A DNA stretch of 64,000 bases, from contig JAJAGP010000042.1 in the NCBI GenBank assembly GCA_025084515.1, positions 1,114,775 through 1,178,774 on the forward strand, read 5' to 3'. Shown here piece by piece: positions 36,823 through 48,089 of this stretch (positions are counted from its first letter, which is position 1; every line of letters starts with the position of its first letter). Made by a program: the position numbers and the translations under genes. The notes beneath the pieces were generated by a model. That model was not told where the DNA came from. It did not search any database and worked only from the letters and a program-made list of their open reading frames with translations. This DNA comes from Ancistrus triradiatus. Its lineage: Eukaryota; Chordata; Actinopteri; Siluriformes; Loricariidae.

Positions 36823-36915
36823 GTGATCACTTTGGAGGGATGGGTGGAGATCATGTATTACGTGATGGATGCTCACTCCTTCTACAACTTCATCTACTTC
36901 ATCCTGCTCATCATA
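36823..36915 (+). CDS. cacna1i: cacna1i exon: domain I pore loop and start of S6
   Basis: Thirty-one codons in phase 0 at both ends. The exon begins VITLEGWVEIMYYVMDAH, where the glutamate of T-L-E-G-W is the domain I member of the E-E-D-D selectivity ring of T-type channels. It continues into SFYNFIYFILLII, the outer half of S6. The acceptor is TTCTAG and the donor ATA|GTAAGT. No substitution at the pore is seen relative to the mammalian protein as remembered. Confidence 0.97.
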
Positions 36916-37370
36916 GTAAGTCAATAACCTTTTAGTGTGAACCCTTGTTTGACCTAACATGATCCTCAGTATCGCACTCAGACGACGTGGCATCATTGGC
37001 TGTGCCTGAGGATGTAGAGGCCATACGTGTCTGCATATCCGCCCAACCTTGGTTGAAAATCGGGACTTGAACCCGGCTCAGTACAGCATATTTGACCCAA
37101 TATAGCCTTTAGATTAATCATAGTATTCCCGAAGCAACACAGGTTTTCTTGTTTGACCTGCTCTTGGGCACCATGGTGGTTCACAGAGCTCCAGAGACCT
37201 TGGTTTACATGTTTTCCTGAATATGTGTGGGTTTCCTCCATGTTTCCATCCACATTCCAAAGACATGCCTTAGGCAAGTCAGCATCTCTAAAGAGTCCCA
37301 TTTTGAGTGAGCGTCAAGGGTTTGTGATGTGTGAGATTGTCAATGGTCTCGGGTTATGGCTTTGCGATGA

Positions 37371-37537
37371 TTTTACATTTGCAACATTTAGTAGAAGCTC
37401 TTATCCAGAGCAACTTACAACCCAATCCAAGCAATTGTGGTTAAGGGCCTTGCTCGAGGATAGCTTGGCAGAGGTGGGATTTGAACCCTGGAGCTTCTAG
37501 TCCATAATCCAGTATCTTAACCTCTAGACCAACACAA
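37371..37537 (-). repeat. tRNA-derived SINE copy
   Basis: It has the same minus-strand order as the copy at 35606: 'acatttgcaacatttagtag', 'cttatccagagcaacttaca', 'ttaagggccttgctcgagga', 'gggatttgaaccctgga', then 'ttaacctctagaccaac'. It is moderately diverged. Confidence 0.78.
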
Positions 37538-39206
37538 TCCTCTAGATTTCTTGTAGTACGTCCAGGCATTCTCATTTGAATCAACATAAGCCTTCATCGC
37601 TCATAGCTACCTACTAGAAATGGCAGTTCATGATGACCTGGGTTAAAATCTTGGTTGTCAACCTAAATATTGGGTTTTGCATTGAGGGAACGCCGTGATG
37701 AACCGGTGCCTTGTCCAGCGTGTCTGTTCCCAGTGAAGTTTGGGTTTGTGTTCAGACCCTCCCTAATCAGGCTTACTAGGTTTAACCTGATCATTAGAAC
37801 GACTCTCGAATGAGTTCCTTTAATGGTTGTAGAGATGTCTACTAATGGGAATCCCAATGCAAACGCAATAGACTCGCTGTGATTAAAGTTGTGAGAACAC
37901 AGTTGCTAGGTAACAGGGAAATGGGAAGTTCGATTGACTTAAGTGAACGTGCGCTCTTAGATCGTCTGTCTTAATGAATCAAGCACGTCTGCCTCAACTG
38001 ATTCAACGCTGTTTCCCTCATCCGAGATACATTTAAAGCCTATTCTGTTTACAAAATAATCAGTGCTGTTTAGTCTGGTTGCTCTCTGCTAGCTTTTGTT
38101 TTTGTCACACTGGTGCTCAGAGTGAACTACAGCAATGACCATCCTGCCTTATTGATCTGGTTGAGTATTTTCAGGATCTGGTGAAGCATTTCTCCTGCAC
38201 CGCAAAACGAGTCGCGCCAAGGTTAGGTGCAGTGATTGTTCCAGAGCGTGGGATTGTGTGTCGTGTTTCGTTTCGACACGAGGGCAACGTGTGGTTATTT
38301 AGAATTGCTCTGTTGACATGTTGATTAAAAATAGGTCACACAATAGTCAGACTAGTTGAAACCCCCAGAACATGAGTCACTCTCCTGCTTGCGAGTTCAC
38401 CTTGATGGAACACTTTATAAGTACTGTTGCCTAGCGGCAAACACACAGCTTGCCGATCATACCAGCGTGTTCCGATCGTCTACATTCCTGCAACGGAAGA
38501 ACCTAACCTAGTGTACGAGACTTGTTTTGTCACCAAGGGTGTTCTGGCCAACTGGGTTATAATTGATACAGTCCTTCACTGTGTAGACGTTTCATCCAAT
38601 AAGCCTGGAATGTGGTGGTGAGATTTGTCACTGAGCAGACTGCTAGTCCCAGTTATCTCAGTGAAAGAGGGCCGAGCTTTTGATGGCTTTCTTTCGAGAG
38701 ATCTGTCTGGATGCAAGAGCGCAAGAGCCAGGAATAATGAAACCACGGCATGGGTGGTTTTAAAGGCACAGAATTCATCCAAAACTTTTGATACTCTACG
38801 TGAGTGACTTTCTTCAAGATCTGTGAAGCAAGACACTAATTTAACCCCTAAGTAAACAGGGCTTGGATTAATGAATCAGAATTAGGCCCATTTTGCCTAC
38901 AGTGTGAAGGTCCTGTCCATTTGGATTTTGTTTGAAGGGCTTCATTGTCTTTGTCGGACAAGCTTTAGTGGTAACCATAATGCTGAGGGGTTTAAGCATT
39001 GCCAAGTTACATTTTGGGTCCTTGGTCAAACCCTAATGTAATCCAATACTGTAACTAGGGCTTAGTTACAGTACTAATACTGTATCTTGAGCTGTCTTGC
39101 TTTGGCAACAACAATCCTGGATGTGCTCCCATTATCTATCAACACTCTCTGAAGGAAGGCGGACCCAAAACACAAATTTGCCCTGTTGGTGTATTTGGGA
39201 GCTTAT

Positions 39207-39245
39207 AGCACTGTGCAAAAGTCTTAGGCCACCATTACATTACAT
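39207..39245. repeat. Single terminal end of MITE family M
   Basis: The sequence 'actgtgcaaaagtcttaggc' followed by 'caccatta' matches the family M end, preceded by TATA. The partner end was not found nearby. Confidence 0.55.
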
Positions 39246-40820
39246 ATATATGTACTATTGGAAGCAACTGAGGGGAGCGTCCTTGATTTTCCATTGTATT
39301 CCATTAATTTGTTATTTCACCCACTTTTATTCAGTGAAATCAAAGGAAAAAACTCTACACCTACGTTTTATATTGTTTGAACCAACTATTTTATCCTGCT
39401 TTCTCTATATTACAGTTTTTAATCCCTCCTCCATTTAAAATGCTATACTGGCGTGATATATACACATCCTCAGGCTTAAAATTGAACACATCAGTCACTC
39501 CGCTGGCTGCTGCCTGCTGCCTGCTCTAAATCAGAGCTCACGAACACATACACAATTACACCCGGTGTCATCCCGTAGACCATCTGTGTTGCAGTTCACC
39601 TGGGAGGGTTTGTCTGCCGGATCGAACACGAGTGACACCGAGGATCTCTACACAAAATGAAGGGATAAACCGCAGGACTCAGGGGCTAAAGTGTCACCTT
39701 TCAGGAAGGATGGGGAATGGGTTTGAGGTGACAAATAAGTACAGACCGTCAGAATGCACACAGAGAGGGAGATGCTTCAGTGCAGTCCTTCACAGCTGCT
39801 CTCTGATAGTCATGGATTAAAGCTGATCTCATGAAACATTCAGACGTGCGAATGCAGCGTTCACCGTCTTCTGGATTAAGTCGTAAGGAAAGCTTTCTGC
39901 TTTGAGTCGTGCGAGTGTTTACTCATTTGCAAGCATCTCGCATGGACTACATTTCAGAATGATTCATCTTTTAGAGAGATGCAACCCCAGGCAGCCAGAG
40001 GCTTGACTTAATGATCACAAAGGTCTCGTTTTGAATAGTTTCTGTAATTTCACTCTCATGTCTCTTACAGTCTGTTTCTGGTAATCAGGCAAACAAAGAA
40101 AGATAAAGGAAACTGAAATATTTGGGCGTTTTCACCCCAAATAAGGAAATGAGACGTGGAAACCATGTGACAAGCTTGTCATCCAGCTTAATTTACTGAG
40201 CAAACAGCTCGTTTAACAACTTCCGTTGCTCCTCAGCCAAATCTCCCTATAAATCACGTAAATTGCATCGTTCAGACACTTCAATTACAAGAGCTGCTCA
40301 AGTCAAGTCAAGTCAAGTCAAGACACGGTTTGAAAGACCGAGAAAGCCTCAGGAGTTCACCATGATTGAACTGCTCACGGACTGGTCGGGTATGCAAATG
40401 AAGACCCTCACACACCCTCACTCCCACGGAGCTGATGGTACAACAGCAGCGATATTCACCCCCAGATAAAATCCTTAGCAGTGATCCTAGACATCTAACC
40501 GCAGCAACAGAACGCTTAGATAAACCAGAGGCATTCTGGAATCAAGATGAAGGATTTGGTTGCAAACATGTTTGGAGAAAAAAAGAATCCCCTTTCCACC
40601 TGTTTTCAGCCTCTTTTTACATTTTAGCATGCTCCAAAACAAACCCTCAGGTGACACATTACGGAGCTTAAACTTTTTTTTTTGTTTGAAATGTCATAAA
40701 ATGTCAACACGGGGCAGGCAGCTCGCTTGAGATTTTCTTCCCTGGAACATGTTGTATTTGTGTAGCCGAGTGTCAACAGCCACACTTGTTCAAACACAAA
40801 CGGATATATATTTTTATATA

Positions 40821-41240
40821 TGGCAATGTGCAAAAGTCTTAGACCTCCATTAGATTTGTTGTTTAGATTCGTCGCTCCATAATCCTCTTTTCCACTGATC
40901 TTCATTCTAATCTCTTTGTGAGGTTTAGCATATCTTAGCTTATCTGAAAAAGTTCTTTCTTCCAAAAAAGACCATTCCTAGACCAAGCTTTTTCGGACTG
41001 CAAAGGCAACTTGGCAACCCCGATGCTGCTATTGCTCAAGTATAAGTGGAGGTCACACCATACTCCTCTGTAGCATATAAAAGCTGTTTATTTCAGTTGT
41101 TTCATAATGGATACAAATGCCCTGTATTTTTGGTTCTATTCTAATACAGACTGAGAAATAATTCTATATGGTCATCATACTGTTGCTAAAACAATGGTAT
41201 ATCTAATCTATTAGTGGCCTAAGACTTTTGCACAGTACTG
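40821..41240. mobile_element. Tc1-type MITE, family M, copy
   Basis: The left end 'gtgcaaaagtcttagacctc' and right end 'ggcctaagacttttgcacag' are inverted, with TA at both sides. The length is 420 bp, non-coding. Confidence 0.75.
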
Positions 41241-41269
41241 TATATCTTCCATATCACTCCATAGTTACA

Positions 41270-41620
41270 GATTCATGCCGCCGTCATTCAGTGGGTCAGT
41301 GTTTTATTAAGTAAACTGTTCTGTCTTCACCAAGATTGGATCCTCTTTCATATAGCAGGTCGGTGTGTAAACCAGTGAATCATTTGGTCATGATTGACTT
41401 TCCTCCTTTTTATTCATTGGATCAGTGTTTGAATCAGTGAATCATTTAGCCACAACCAAGATCTCCTTCTGTCATGTACATAAGTCAGTTGTAAATCATT
41501 GAATCATTTGGTTTTGCCAGAGATTCACCCGATGATTCACTGAATCATTTGCCTCAAGATTGTGTCGTTTGCTGAATCTCCTTCGAGCTGAATCAGTAAG
41601 CTGAGTCGGAGATGTCCTGT
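41270..41620. repeat. Degenerate 'gaatcattt / gattcactgaatcattt' repeat
   Basis: The words 'gtgaatcatttggtca', 'cagtgaatcatttagcca' and 'attcactgaatcatttgcc' recur about every 60 bp. They are the complement or a relative of the larger arrays at 48.1-49.7 and 52.1-53.2 kb. Confidence 0.65.
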
Positions 41621-42255
41621 GTTTCAGCAGGAATAGAAAAAAAGTTGATGTTTTTAAAATATTAGCAGATTAGCAATCATTTGCTGGTTTACTCTACTCA
41701 AGAGATTTATCGTGTGTCTTAGATCAGGCTCCACACAAAAGGTTGAATATGAATGAATCATTTAACTGAACAGACTCAAAAGACTCAAAAATGTTGACCT
41801 TGAATGTTGAAATGTTGACCTGAATGTCACTTCAAGCTGGAGCTTCACACTTCCTAAGTTATATCTAGAATTGCTTAACAAGTGTGTTTTTAATTAAAAA
41901 ACGTTACCATTGTGCTGTGGCAGTTTATTTTGAATACTAAAGGGTGACTTTTCTCAGTTCAATCAAGGCAACAGTTGATGCCACAGGATATAAGGTTGTT
42001 TTTAATGTGAAAAGCATATTCTGAAATCGTTCTGAAAGCATATTTATCCCACCGATGTTGTTTGTGGTGCAATAATGGTTCAGTGGACCCATTTGTAAGA
42101 TGCTAAACTGGTAGCTATTAGCCTTCCCATATTTATTAACATCATTAGCATAATTTGGACACCTGATGTCTTGACTGACTGACTGACTGATTTCCATTTG
42201 CTCTTCTCGTTGCATAGAAAGTGTTTACGGTAGGATGTGTAAGTGCTGGGAATGT

Positions 42256-42258
<3 letters not shown>

Positions 42259-42316
<58 letters not shown>

Positions 42317-42441
42317 GCGTGCGCTGAGTAATCATCGTAATAGCCCACATTAATATGAGAAATTTGCAGGTTGTCTGTTTTAAATGCATTAGCCGGAGGT
42401 TGAAACTGAACATATCAGTCAAAATTGGCCTGGGGCTCATC

Positions 42442-42515
<74 letters not shown>

Positions 42516-43087
42516 CCCTATCGAGACCTGGACAACTCGGAAAGGCTTTTTAAAATAATTACACGCTGGTGAGCCAACTGTGAAATTAATAATTACCAGT
42601 AATTCATTACAGTAAAAATAATGAACCACTATTAATTAAGTGTACTTTAATTGGTTAATTAATTAGAAATGTGCAGTTGAGTAGGGGAACACTGGCTCTT
42701 AAATCATCAAGTTGCAGATCTGATCAGAAATTCATGTTAGACAAGTTGTTTTTTTCTATTTAGCTTGAAATGAATAAAATGGTTTTGTAATAGGTGCACT
42801 TATCTTAAAAGAACTGTTAATAATGAGAATATATATATACGTATATATATATATGTGTATATAGATATATATATAATATAGATATATATATATATTATAT
42901 ATATATATATATCGCATATATCTATAATAGATAGATAGATATAGATATTATACGTATAATGTATCTGTAAAACATATATATATATATATATATAATATAA
43001 TATACATATATATATATAGATATATATATATATATCTATCATATCTCTCATATGTTACATATACATATACGTATATCATATATATAT
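42259..43087. repeat. Two (CA)n tracts and an AT-rich (TA)n tract
   Basis: (CA)n runs lie at 42259-42315 and 42445-42511. At 42830-43087 there is a nearly pure A/T stretch with many (TA)n runs and self-complementary words, ending where the Tc1 copy begins. The TA-rich stretch offers many Tc1 target sites. Confidence 0.93.
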
Positions 43088-44528
43088 ACTGGTCCTTCTC
43101 AAAAAATTAGCATATTGTGATAAAGTTAATTCTTTTCCGTAATGTAGTGATAAAAATTAAACTTTCATATATTTTAGATGCATTGCACACCAACTGAAAT
43201 ATTTCAAGTTTTTTATTGTTTTAATACTGATGTTTTTGGCATACAGCTCATGAAAACCCAAAATTCCTATCCCACAAAATTAGCATATTTCATCCGACCA
43301 ATAAAAGAAAAGTGTTTTTAATACAAAAAAAGTCAACCCTTCAGATTATTATGTTCATTTATGCACTCAATACTTGGTCGGGAATCCTTTTGCAGAAATG
43401 ACTGCTTCAATGCGGCGTGGCATGGAGGCAAATCAGCCTGTGGCACTGCTGAGGTGTTATGGAGGCCCAGGATGCTTCGATAGCGGCCTTAAGCTCATCC
43501 AGAGTGTTGGGTCTTGCGTCTCTCAACTTTCTCTTCACAATATCCCACAGATTCTCTATCGGGTTCAGGTCAGGAGAGTTGGCAGGCCAATTGAGCACGG
43601 TAATACCATGGTCAGTAAACCCATTTACCAGTGGTTTTGGCACTGTGAGCAGGGTGCCAGGTCGTGCTGAAAAATGAACTCTTCATCTCCATAAAGCTCT
43701 TCAGCAGATGGAAGCATGAAGTGCTCCAAAATCTCCTGATAGCTAGATGCATTGACCCTGCCTTTGATATAACACAGTGGACCAACACCAGCAGCTGACA
43801 TGGCACCCCAGACCATCACTGACTGTGGGTACTTGACACTGGCCTCAGACATTTTGGCATTTTCTTCTCCCCAGTCTTCCTCCAGACTCTGGCACCTTGA
43901 TTTCCGAATAACATGCAAAATTTGCTTTCATCCGAAAAAAAAGACTTTGGACCAACTGAGCAACAGTCCCAGTGCAGCTTCTCTGTAGCCCAGGTCAGGC
44001 GCTTCTGCCCCTGTTTCTGGTTCAAAAGTGGCTTGACCTGGGGAATGCGGCACCTGTAGCCCATTTCCTGCACACGCCTGTGCACGGTGGCTCTGGCATC
44101 GGCCCTTCTCCACAATCCTCCTCAGGGTCCGGTCACCTCTTCTCTCGTTGTGCAGCGTTTTCTGCCACACTTTTTCCTTCCCACAGACTTCCCACTGAGG
44201 TGCCTTGATACAGCACTCTGGGAACAGCCTATTCGTTCAGAAATTTCTTTCTGTGTCTTACCCTCTTGCTTGAGGGTGTCAATGATGGCCTTCTGGACAG
44301 CAGTCAGGTTGGCAGTCTTACCCATGATTGCGGTTTTGAGTAATGAACCAGGCTGGGAGTTTTCAAAAGCCTCAGGAATCTTTTGCAGGTGTTTAGAGTT
44401 AATTCGCTGATTCAGTTGATTAGGTTAATAGCTTGTTTAGAGAACCTGTTCATGATATGCTAATTTTGTGAGTTTTCATGAGCTGTATGCCAAAATCATC
44501 AGTATTAAAACAATAAAAGACTTGAAAT
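43088..44528 (-). mobile_element. Second Tc1/mariner family, truncated copy (copy D)
   Basis: The left end 'actggtccttctcaaaaaat' followed by 'tagcatattgtgataaag' is the terminal repeat of a fish Tc1 family that is different from copies A-C. The right side breaks off near 44528 within the inner repeat region ('cagtattaaaacaataaaag'), so the outer right terminal repeat is missing. The transposase is on the minus strand. Confidence 0.9.
43367..44325 (-). pseudogene. Tc1-like transposase, frameshifted and deleted (copy D)
   Basis: The minus-strand ATG at 44325 begins MGKTANLTAVQKAIIDTL, with a helix-turn-helix (QKEISERIGCSQSAVSRHL) that binds the terminal repeat. An extra CT-like insertion breaks the frame after RKRCTTRE, and a stretch after 'VEKGR' is deleted. 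Later parts are recognisable in shifted frames: HRRVQEMGYRCRIPQVKPLL, the first catalytic Asp region (FSDESKFCM), PQSVMVWGAMSAAG, the second Asp (FQHDLAP), and the third acidic residue in SPDLNPIENLWDIVK. Recognisable coding sequence ends at TGA near 43367. All three catalytic acids survive, but the frame is broken at several points, so it is inactive. Confidence 0.92.
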
Positions 44529-44605
44529 ACAGGGTGAAACCTCCCTTAACTAAGCCCTGATTTGACTATTTCTCATTCCCTTTCTCTGTTGTCTTGTTTA
44601 ATCAG

Positions 44606-44918
44606 GTGGGCTCGTTCTTCATGATCAACCTGTGTCTGGTCGTCATCGCCACTCAGTTCTCGGAGACGAAGCAGCGGGAGCACCAGCTGATGCAGGAGCA
44701 GCGAGCTCGCTGTCTGTCCTCCAGCACTCTGGCGTCGCTGGCAGAACCCGGAGACTGTTACGAGGAGCTGTTCCAGCTCACCTGCCACGTGCTGCGTAAA
44801 GCCCGCCGCCGTTCGGCCGCCATCTTCAGGGCTCTGAGACCACGCCCACGCCAGGCCACGCCCAGTCGGGCACAGACCAACGTCAACGGAGGAGAGAGGA
44901 GCCAGAGAGCCCATCAAG
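44606..44918 (+). CDS. cacna1i: cacna1i exon: domain I S6 and gating brake of the I-II linker
   Basis: The exon opens with VGSFFMINLCLVVIATQFSE, the inner S6 helix that forms the gate. It continues TKQREHQLMQEQRARCLSSS, a charged helix, then LASLAEPGDCYEELFQLTCH and VLRKARRR. In T-type channels this helix-loop-helix after S6 is the gating brake that sets the activation voltage. The rest (ALRPRPRQATPSRAQTNVNG) is a basic, weakly conserved linker. The exon begins in phase 0 and ends one base into an alanine codon (G|CA). The acceptor is ATCAG and the donor AAG|GTGAGA. The acceptor lies only 77 bp after the truncated Tc1 element. Confidence 0.95.
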
Positions 44919-45789
44919 GTGAGAGAGGCGAAGTAGGGTCGATGGTTAGATGGGTGGATGATTGGAATGGTTGTTGGATAAAAGTATGAACTGACTGATA
45001 TGTGGGTGATAACTTGGAATGATGAATACATTAATATTTTGATTGATTAAGAGATGATGATTAATGAAGTAGTTAAATGATTGGATGGATAGGTGGATAG
45101 ATGGATTTGGATTAATGGTTGGATGGATTGACAGATAAATAAATAAATAGATGGATGGATCGATTGATGGATGGATGGGTGGATAAATGAACAGATAGAT
45201 AGATGGATGCATGGATGGATGGATGGATGGATGGATGGGCGAATGGATGGATAGATGGATGGATGGATGGATGGATGGATAGTTAGGTAGTTAGATAGAT
45301 AGATAATGGATGGATGGATAGATGGATGGTTGGATAAATGAACAGATAGATAGATAATGGATGGATGGATCGGTGGACAGATAGGTTGATTTATAGATAA
45401 TGGGTGGATAAATGGATGGATGGATGGATGGATAGATAGATGGATGGGTGAAAATATGGATGGATAGATAGATAGATGGATGGATGGATAAATGGATGGA
45501 TGGATTGATGGATGGATGGATAAATGGATGGATGGATTGATGGATGGATGGATAAATGGATGGATGGATGGATAGATAGATGGATGGATGAATGGATGGA
45601 TGTATAAAAGGATAGAAAGGCAGATAGATAGATAGAAAGGCAGATAGAGAGCTAGAAAAATGGATGAATGGATGGATGGATGGGTGGACAGATAGGTTGA
45701 TAGATAGATAATGGGTGGATGGATGGATGGATGGATGGATGGCTGGCTGGATGTACGGGCAGATGGGTGAAAAGATGGATGGATGGATG

Positions 45790-45824
<35 letters not shown>

Positions 45825-46437
45825 GGATAAATGGATGAATGGATAGATAGATGGATGGATGGATCAATGGATGGATGTATAAAAGGATAGAAAGGCAGAT
45901 AGAGAGCTAGAAAAATGTATGGATAGATGGATGGATGGAAGGTTGGATGGATGGATAAGTGATGACAACGTAAATATGTTAAACTATTAGGGAACAGCAG
46001 AGCTGCAGAAATTCTTGCATGGAGAGATAGAGATGGAGAAATTAGTTGAAATGAATTGGTTAAGACACAACCATGGGTATTTATACATGGACAAACACAA
46101 GAATGGATGGATGGATAGGTGGAGAGAGAAAGAGATGAATTAAGAACACGGTAGAAGACGGAATTCAGGACGCATGAACGGGTGGGTCATACATGGACGC
46201 CTAGTAAAAATTCATCGGTATGGATGGAATTGTATTTTGAAAGGCGGATAGACAATGTTAATCAAAGAATGAATGGATTTATTAATGACAAAATGCAGCA
46301 CATGTATAGTGTATATGCAGGATTTGATCGATAAGTGGATGAAGGTGTAGATGGATGGATTATTGGATGCATAAATATGTGACTGAATTAATAAATAAAT
46401 GGATGGATTGTTCAGGCCATTGTTCACGTGTTCGCAG
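44919..46437 (+). other. cacna1i: cacna1i intron, 1.5 kb, mostly tetranucleotide repeat
   Basis: The donor is GTGAGA and the acceptor CGTGTTCGCAG. Roughly two-thirds is ATGG/GATA repeat (45005-45960). The rest (45960-46430) carries scattered 'ggatgg' words and no exon-like frame. Confidence 0.88.
45005..45960. repeat. (ATGG)n/(GATA)n tetranucleotide array
   Basis: Almost continuous 'atggatggatgg' with interspersed 'atagatagatag' runs, and longer repeats such as 'aaaggatagaaaggcagata' at about 45607 and 45882. Minus-strand frames rich in His-Pro-Ser-Ile are artefacts. Confidence 0.95.
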
Positions 46438-46802
46438 CATCACACTGTCCCCACCACTTCAAGGCAGACCATGCTGAAGGGTCGGCCGCTTTGACCTCAG
46501 AGTCCGTCCCTGTGGACTGCCCTCAATGCGCCATGGCCCTGTCACTCAGCGACGGGACGGGGCCTGTTGGTACTGCAGCCGATCAGGAGGCAGAGGAGGG
46601 TGCGGTGGAGGAGACAGATGAGCAAGGCGACCCACCGGGCGAGCAGAAAGAGGAGAAAGAGAGTAAGGGGAAGTGTCACAAGCTGTGGATGGAGGTCAGG
46701 ATCAAACTGTGGGGCATTGTGGAGAGCAAGTACTTCAACAGGGGCATCATGATTGCCATCCTTATTAACACCATCAGCATGGGCATCGAGCACCACGAGC
46801 AG
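46438..46802 (+). CDS. cacna1i: cacna1i exon: I-II linker and start of domain II S1
   Basis: The first part (SHCPHHFKADHAEG, then VDCPQCAMALSLSDGTG) has paired Cys and His residues resembling the CPCCQHED region of mammalian Cav3.3. A strongly acidic segment follows (DQEAEEGAVEETDEQGD, EQKEEKESKGK). It then reads LWGIVESKYFNRGIMIAI and LINTISMGIEHHEQ, the start of domain II with S1. The linker is shorter than I remember for human Cav3.3. The acceptor is TTCGCAG; two bases complete an alanine codon, 121 codons follow in phase, and the donor CAG|GTACAC runs straight into a (CA)n microsatellite. Confidence 0.93.
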
Positions 46803-46803
46803 G

Positions 46804-46809
46804 TACACA

Positions 46810-46906
<97 letters not shown>

Positions 46907-46978
46907 ACAGTCACGTCAGGTTTGTAAAAAGCAAGGCCCTTTCCTTTCCCAAAAAGAGTTCTGGTGGTGCTCTGCAAA

Positions 46979-47025
<47 letters not shown>
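46804..47025. repeat. (CA)n next to splice donor, then (ATT)n
   Basis: (CA)n with some CG and GA interruptions covers 46804-46911, starting at the second base of the intron. An (ATT)n of about 15 units covers 46978-47023. Confidence 0.95.
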
Positions 47026-47026
<1 letters not shown>

Positions 47027-47857
47027 GTACCTGATATTTTTGAATTTTGAATTTTGGATTTTTTTTGAATAATTAATCTATCTATAATATTTGTCATAAT
47101 AATAACAATAAACTATAACAATAATCTATAATATTAAATTATAGTAAAATTATTTATCAAAATAAATTCATTTACAGGTCTGAGCCCTTTAACGTCCATC
47201 CAACCAATATTTATTTGCCTTAAAGTACAAGGTCTTAGGAAATGCTATTGAAAATAAAAATATGTCTTATTAAATATATATCTTAAGTACATTTGAATGA
47301 CAGAAAACTAGTCTGAGCAAATCCCTGCGACACCTGCTGACAGAAAAGAGAATTGCATTCCTAAAGGCAGAAAACACCATAGTGAATGTTTTAAGTTTCA
47401 TAAAAGATCCAAAGCTAGGAATTACTGTATTGTGTTTAAATTGATATTATTGTGTAAAATAAAACACTATGTGCAAAATATCTAAACTGTCACATGACTA
47501 TCTATGGTAATGTCCAATGGCGCATACCTGCATTATTATTGTTGTTTAATATTTTTGACAAGGGTTTAAACATATATTTTTCTGATAACTACTGAAAGCT
47601 AGTGCGCACCACACCCAAGTCACCATGCTAGGCATGTGACCCATACCTTTATTGTTACTTATGAGCCAAGTTAGAATTTGGTTTGATACCAAAAAACGAA
47701 TGGTTATAGCTAACCAAACATTCTTTTTCTCCAAAACACAATCAATGTCCTGCTGCTCTGTTGGCCCGTGTGGAATAATTCTAATCATGTGTTCATTAGC
47801 CGTGCTAATAACAATGCTAATGCTTCGTGAAGCTCTTTGCAGGTTCTCTTATTAAAC

Positions 47858-47860
<3 letters not shown>

Positions 47861-47892
<32 letters not shown>
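47861..47892. repeat. (TG)n microsatellite
   Basis: About 15 TG units lie between 'aaaccc' and 'tcgcatcacg'. Confidence 0.93.
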
Positions 47893-47893
<1 letters not shown>

Positions 47894-48089
47894 GCATCAC
47901 GACCCTGTTAAACCTTTTCTCTGCTGAATCAATAAAGTGAATTGATTGCAGCGAAGCTGAATTGCCTGATAACTGCACAAAGGAAGACAAAGGAAGTTGA
48001 AGAAGACTGAATGGAACCAAACTTAAGATATCATGTTTCAAGATAATCTGTTTCATACACGGAAAAAGAAAGGAATGTTTATCAATACT

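Larger units (their letters stand above)
36916..44605 (+). other. cacna1i: cacna1i intron, 7.7 kb
   Basis: The donor is GTAAGT and the acceptor TTTAATCAG. It holds a SINE relic (37371-37537), a lone MITE end at 39207, an 'aagtc' pentamer run at 40298-40325, a MITE (40821-41240), 'gattca'-type repeat (41270-41620), a (CA)n/(TA)n cluster (42259-43087) and a truncated Tc1 (43088-44528). Nothing recognisable was seen at 37600-39200, 39450-40290 and 41630-42240. Confidence 0.85.

Noticed and set aside
46428..47034. Exon 46438 read through its donor into the CA and ATT repeats
   Set aside because: The open frame continues by chance through Thr-His and Ile repeats. The GT donor at 46803 and the phase-0 exon at 51388 give the conserved junction HHEQ-PEEL.
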